In this document: positions 4,383-6,306 of the stretch, piece by piece
How positions within the stretch are numbered: the first letter of the stretch is position 1
How the letters are laid out: every line of letters begins with the position of its first letter
DNA from: Deltaproteobacteria bacterium
GTDB taxonomy: Bacteria > Desulfobacterota > DSM-4660 > Desulfatiglandales > Desulfatiglandaceae
Length of the DNA: 6,306 nt
Direction: 5' to 3'
Assembly: GCA_021159525.1 (NCBI GenBank)
Contig: JAGHEC010000446.1
Coordinates: 1 to 6,306 of the forward strand
The notes under the pieces: generated by a model
Seen by the model: the letters and a program-made list of their open reading frames with translations, nothing else
The model's database searches: none
Told to the model about the DNA's origin: nothing
Program-made: the position numbers and the translations under genes

Positions 4383-6306
4383 ATGGACAACAACCAGGCA
4401 AAAGAACTGATCAGCAGCCTTTTTACGCAAGCCTTTGACCGGCAGCGCTATGAACACTTTCTACGTAACCTGCTGAATCATTTTGAACCGCGCAGCGGCC
4501 ACTATACCGGCAATTACATTCCTGACGCATTCAAAGAGCATGTCAATCAATACTGGCGCATCGGCAAATATGCCGATCCCGAGGGCGAGGAACTCGACCT
4601 GCTTGTTGTTGAGGTAAGCTCGTTTGCGAAACTCGAACGGGCTCGCTCCAGCCTGCGCAATTTCGCGGTGAACCGGCTCAAGCAGTTTGAGAAAGACGCC
4701 TCGCTGATTGCCTTCTACGCAAGGGACGACGGCGGTGAGGACTGGCGGTTTTCCTTCGTGAAAATCGAGCACGAAGCCTTTCGTGACGCAAAGGGAAAGG
4801 TCAAACTCAAGCAGGAGCTGACTCCGGCCCGGCGTTATTCCTACCTGGTGGGCGTGCATGAAAACAGCCACACCGCAGCAAAACAGTTGCTGCCCATTCT
4901 TGCCATGGATTACGCCGATCCGCGAATCGAGGAGATCGAAGCGGCTTTTTCCGTCGAAAAGGTTTCAAACGAATTTTTCGAGCAATACAAGCAGTTGTTT
5001 CTCAACCTGGCTGGGCATCTCAAGAAACAGCCGTTTTTTCAGCGCGGAAGCGAGGAAGAAACCGACCGGTCGGTCAGCCGCTTTGCCAAGAAACTCCTCG
5101 GCCAGGTCGTCTTTCTCTATTTTCTGCAGAAAAAGGGCTGGCTCGGCGTTCCGGAGAACGGGAAATGGGGCGAAGGTTCTAAGCGCTTCATGCGCGAACG
5201 GTTTAACCTGGTTGCGCAAAACGGCGGCAATTATTTTCGTGACTTTTTGCAATACCTTTTCTATGAGGCCCTGGCCCGGGAGCGCAAAGGCCGTAATCCG
5301 GACTATTACCCCCGTTTTGACTGCAAGATTCCCTTCCTCAACGGCGGCCTCTTCGAGGCGGAATACGACTGGGAAAATGAAATAATCGACTTGCCCAACG
5401 AGCTGTTCCACAACGATGTGAAAAACAAGGCTGGAGATAAGGGCACCGGCATTCTCGATGTCTTTGACCGCTACAACTTCACCATCAAGGAAGACGAGCC
5501 CCTTGAAAAAGAGGTGGCCATCGACCCGGAGATGCTGGGCAAGGTCTTCGAAAACATGCTCGAAGTCACCGAGCGCAAAAGCAAGGGCGCCTTCTACACC
5601 CCCCGGGAAATCGTTCATTACATGTGCCAGGAGAGCCTGATTTATTACCTGGACAACATCCTCAATACCCATGACAACGATTCCGGTGGAGTGAACAGCG
5701 GCTTGTTTTCAAAGAAAAACAAAACCAGAGTCCGCGTTCCCCGCGAAGATATAGATACTTTGGTTCGAAAGGGTAACCTTTTCATAGAAAATGATCAGGA
5801 TGCATTGCAGACCTTTGAACGGATTAAAAAAGGTAAGCAGAAAAGTACCAGTAAAGAAACCAGACTTCCCCAATCTGTACGAAAACACGCCAAAGAGATC
5901 GATGACGCGCTTTCATCCATCAAGATTTGCGATCCCGCCATCGGCTCCGGCGCCTTTCCGGTGGGGCTTTTGCACGAAATTGTCAATACACGACTTGCTC
6001 TGGCTCCACACAGTGGCAACACCATGGTAGCCTACGACCTGAAACGCCACGCCATCCGAGAGTCCATCTACGGCGTGGACATCGACGCCTCGGCCATCGA
6101 CATCGCCCGCCTGCGGCTCTGGCTTTCCATGATCGTGGACGAGGAGCGCTACGATACCATCGAGCCTTTGCCCAATCTGGATTACAAGATCGTGCAAGGA
6201 GATTCGCTGTTGGGTATCGAGGCGAATCTGTTCAATTTTCAGGAAATGTCAAAGCTCGAAAAAAAGAAAAAGGCTTTTTTCAACGCCACAAGTCCAGATG
6301 AAAAGA
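4383..6306 (+). CDS. Eco57I/COG1002-like adenine DNA methyltransferase, 3' end missing
   Basis: The frame is open for 641 codons from ATG 4383 to the right edge without a stop, so the gene is truncated only by the window. The product is a class I, SAM-dependent methyltransferase of the gamma type, predicted to make N6-methyladenine. Motif X is KGAFYTPREI (401-410), the SAM-binding motif I is DPAIGSGAF (517-525), motif II is YGVDID (563-568) with the following ARLRLWLS helix, and motif III is QGDSLLG (605-611). The catalytic NPPY and target-recognition domain would follow just outside. Residues 1-150 form an N-terminal domain with LDLLVVEV (71-78) but no clear PD-(D/E)XK nuclease. Residues about 195-330 match the helical region typical of large type IIG/ISP/PglX/DrmMI-like enzymes (GQVVFLYFLQKKGWLG, then PFLNGGLFE). 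DNA coding for residues 440-500 is notably AT-rich. It follows the PLD-helicase by three bases. Stand-alone methylase, type IIG-like enzyme and DrmMI-like partner all remain possible. Confidence 0.9.
   Translation, partial: MDNNQAKELISSLFTQAFDRQRYEHFLRNLLNHFEPRSGHYTGNYIPDAFKEHVNQYWRIGKYADPEGEELDLLVVEVSSFAKLERARSSLRNFAVNRLKQFEKDASLIAFYARDDGGEDWRFSFVKIEHEAFRDAKGKVKLKQELTPARRYSYLVGVHENSHTAAKQLLPILAMDYADPRIEEIEAAFSVEKVSNEFFEQYKQLFLNLAGHLKKQPFFQRGSEEETDRSVSRFAKKLLGQVVFLYFLQKKGWLGVPENGKWGEGSKRFMRERFNLVAQNGGNYFRDFLQYLFYEALARERKGRNPDYYPRFDCKIPFLNGGLFEAEYDWENEIIDLPNELFHNDVKNKAGDKGTGILDVFDRYNFTIKEDEPLEKEVAIDPEMLGKVFENMLEVTERKSKGAFYTPREIVHYMCQESLIYYLDNILNTHDNDSGGVNSGLFSKKNKTRVRVPREDIDTLVRKGNLFIENDQDALQTFERIKKGKQKSTSKETRLPQSVRKHAKEIDDALSSIKICDPAIGSGAFPVGLLHEIVNTRLALAPHSGNTMVAYDLKRHAIRESIYGVDIDASAIDIARLRLWLSMIVDEERYDTIEPLPNLDYKIVQGDSLLGIEANLFNFQEMSKLEKKKKAFFNATSPDEK

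Noticed and set aside
4858..5385. A 175-residue plus-strand frame, rich in Arg, Ser and Pro
   Set aside because: It is an out-of-frame reading of the methyltransferase gene with low-complexity composition and no supporting ribosome binding site.
4965..5672. A 235-residue open frame on the minus strand
   Set aside because: It lies wholly antisense to the methyltransferase gene, which shows clear family motifs. Its own translation carries no recognisable domain, so it is a shadow of GC-rich coding sequence.
4383..6306. Assignment of the methyltransferase as BREX PglX
   Set aside because: The COG1002-like architecture fits, but no BREX gene (brxA, brxB, brxC, pglZ, brxL) is in the window and the neighbouring PLD-helicase is not a BREX core gene. 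Left as a family resemblance only.

Overview
The window carries the start of a compact plus-strand operon that looks like an accessory DNA-modification and defence module. A gene-poor stretch of about 900 bases precedes it. Purine-rich ribosome binding sites, a sigma70-type promoter and rho-independent terminators show that the host is bacterial. I cannot place it more precisely. The REP-like CCTGYCTGCCGA palindromes are a kind I associate with environmental bacteria, but they do not fix a taxon.

Positions 1-329 hold no gene I can support. This stretch ends in a very strong plus-strand rho-independent terminator (330-383), so a transcript from the left probably stops there. Positions 384-832 hold a possible 41-residue minus-strand gene (496-621) with a good ribosome binding site. 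A second terminator-like hairpin overlaps its 3' end, and two related palindromes lie upstream of it.

From 833 the operon begins: an extended -10 promoter (833-860), then a 75-residue XRE-family regulator (913-1140), then a 1080-residue protein joining an N-terminal phospholipase-D-like domain to a SNF2-type superfamily 2 helicase (1137-4379). Next comes an Eco57I/COG1002-like N6-adenine DNA methyltransferase (4383 to the window edge), cut at residue 641 before its NPPY motif. The first two genes overlap by four bases (ATGA) and the next two are separated by three bases, so they are very likely co-transcribed and translationally coupled.

The working model is an inference. The methyltransferase would mark host DNA, and the PLD-helicase would translocate on and possibly cut or exclude unmarked DNA. 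The small HTH protein would time expression, as controller proteins do in restriction-modification systems. The gene order (SNF2 helicase, then adenine methyltransferase) also recalls the drmD-drmMI pair of class 1 DISARM. The genes that would decide this (drmA, drmB and drmC, or a different set) lie beyond the right edge.
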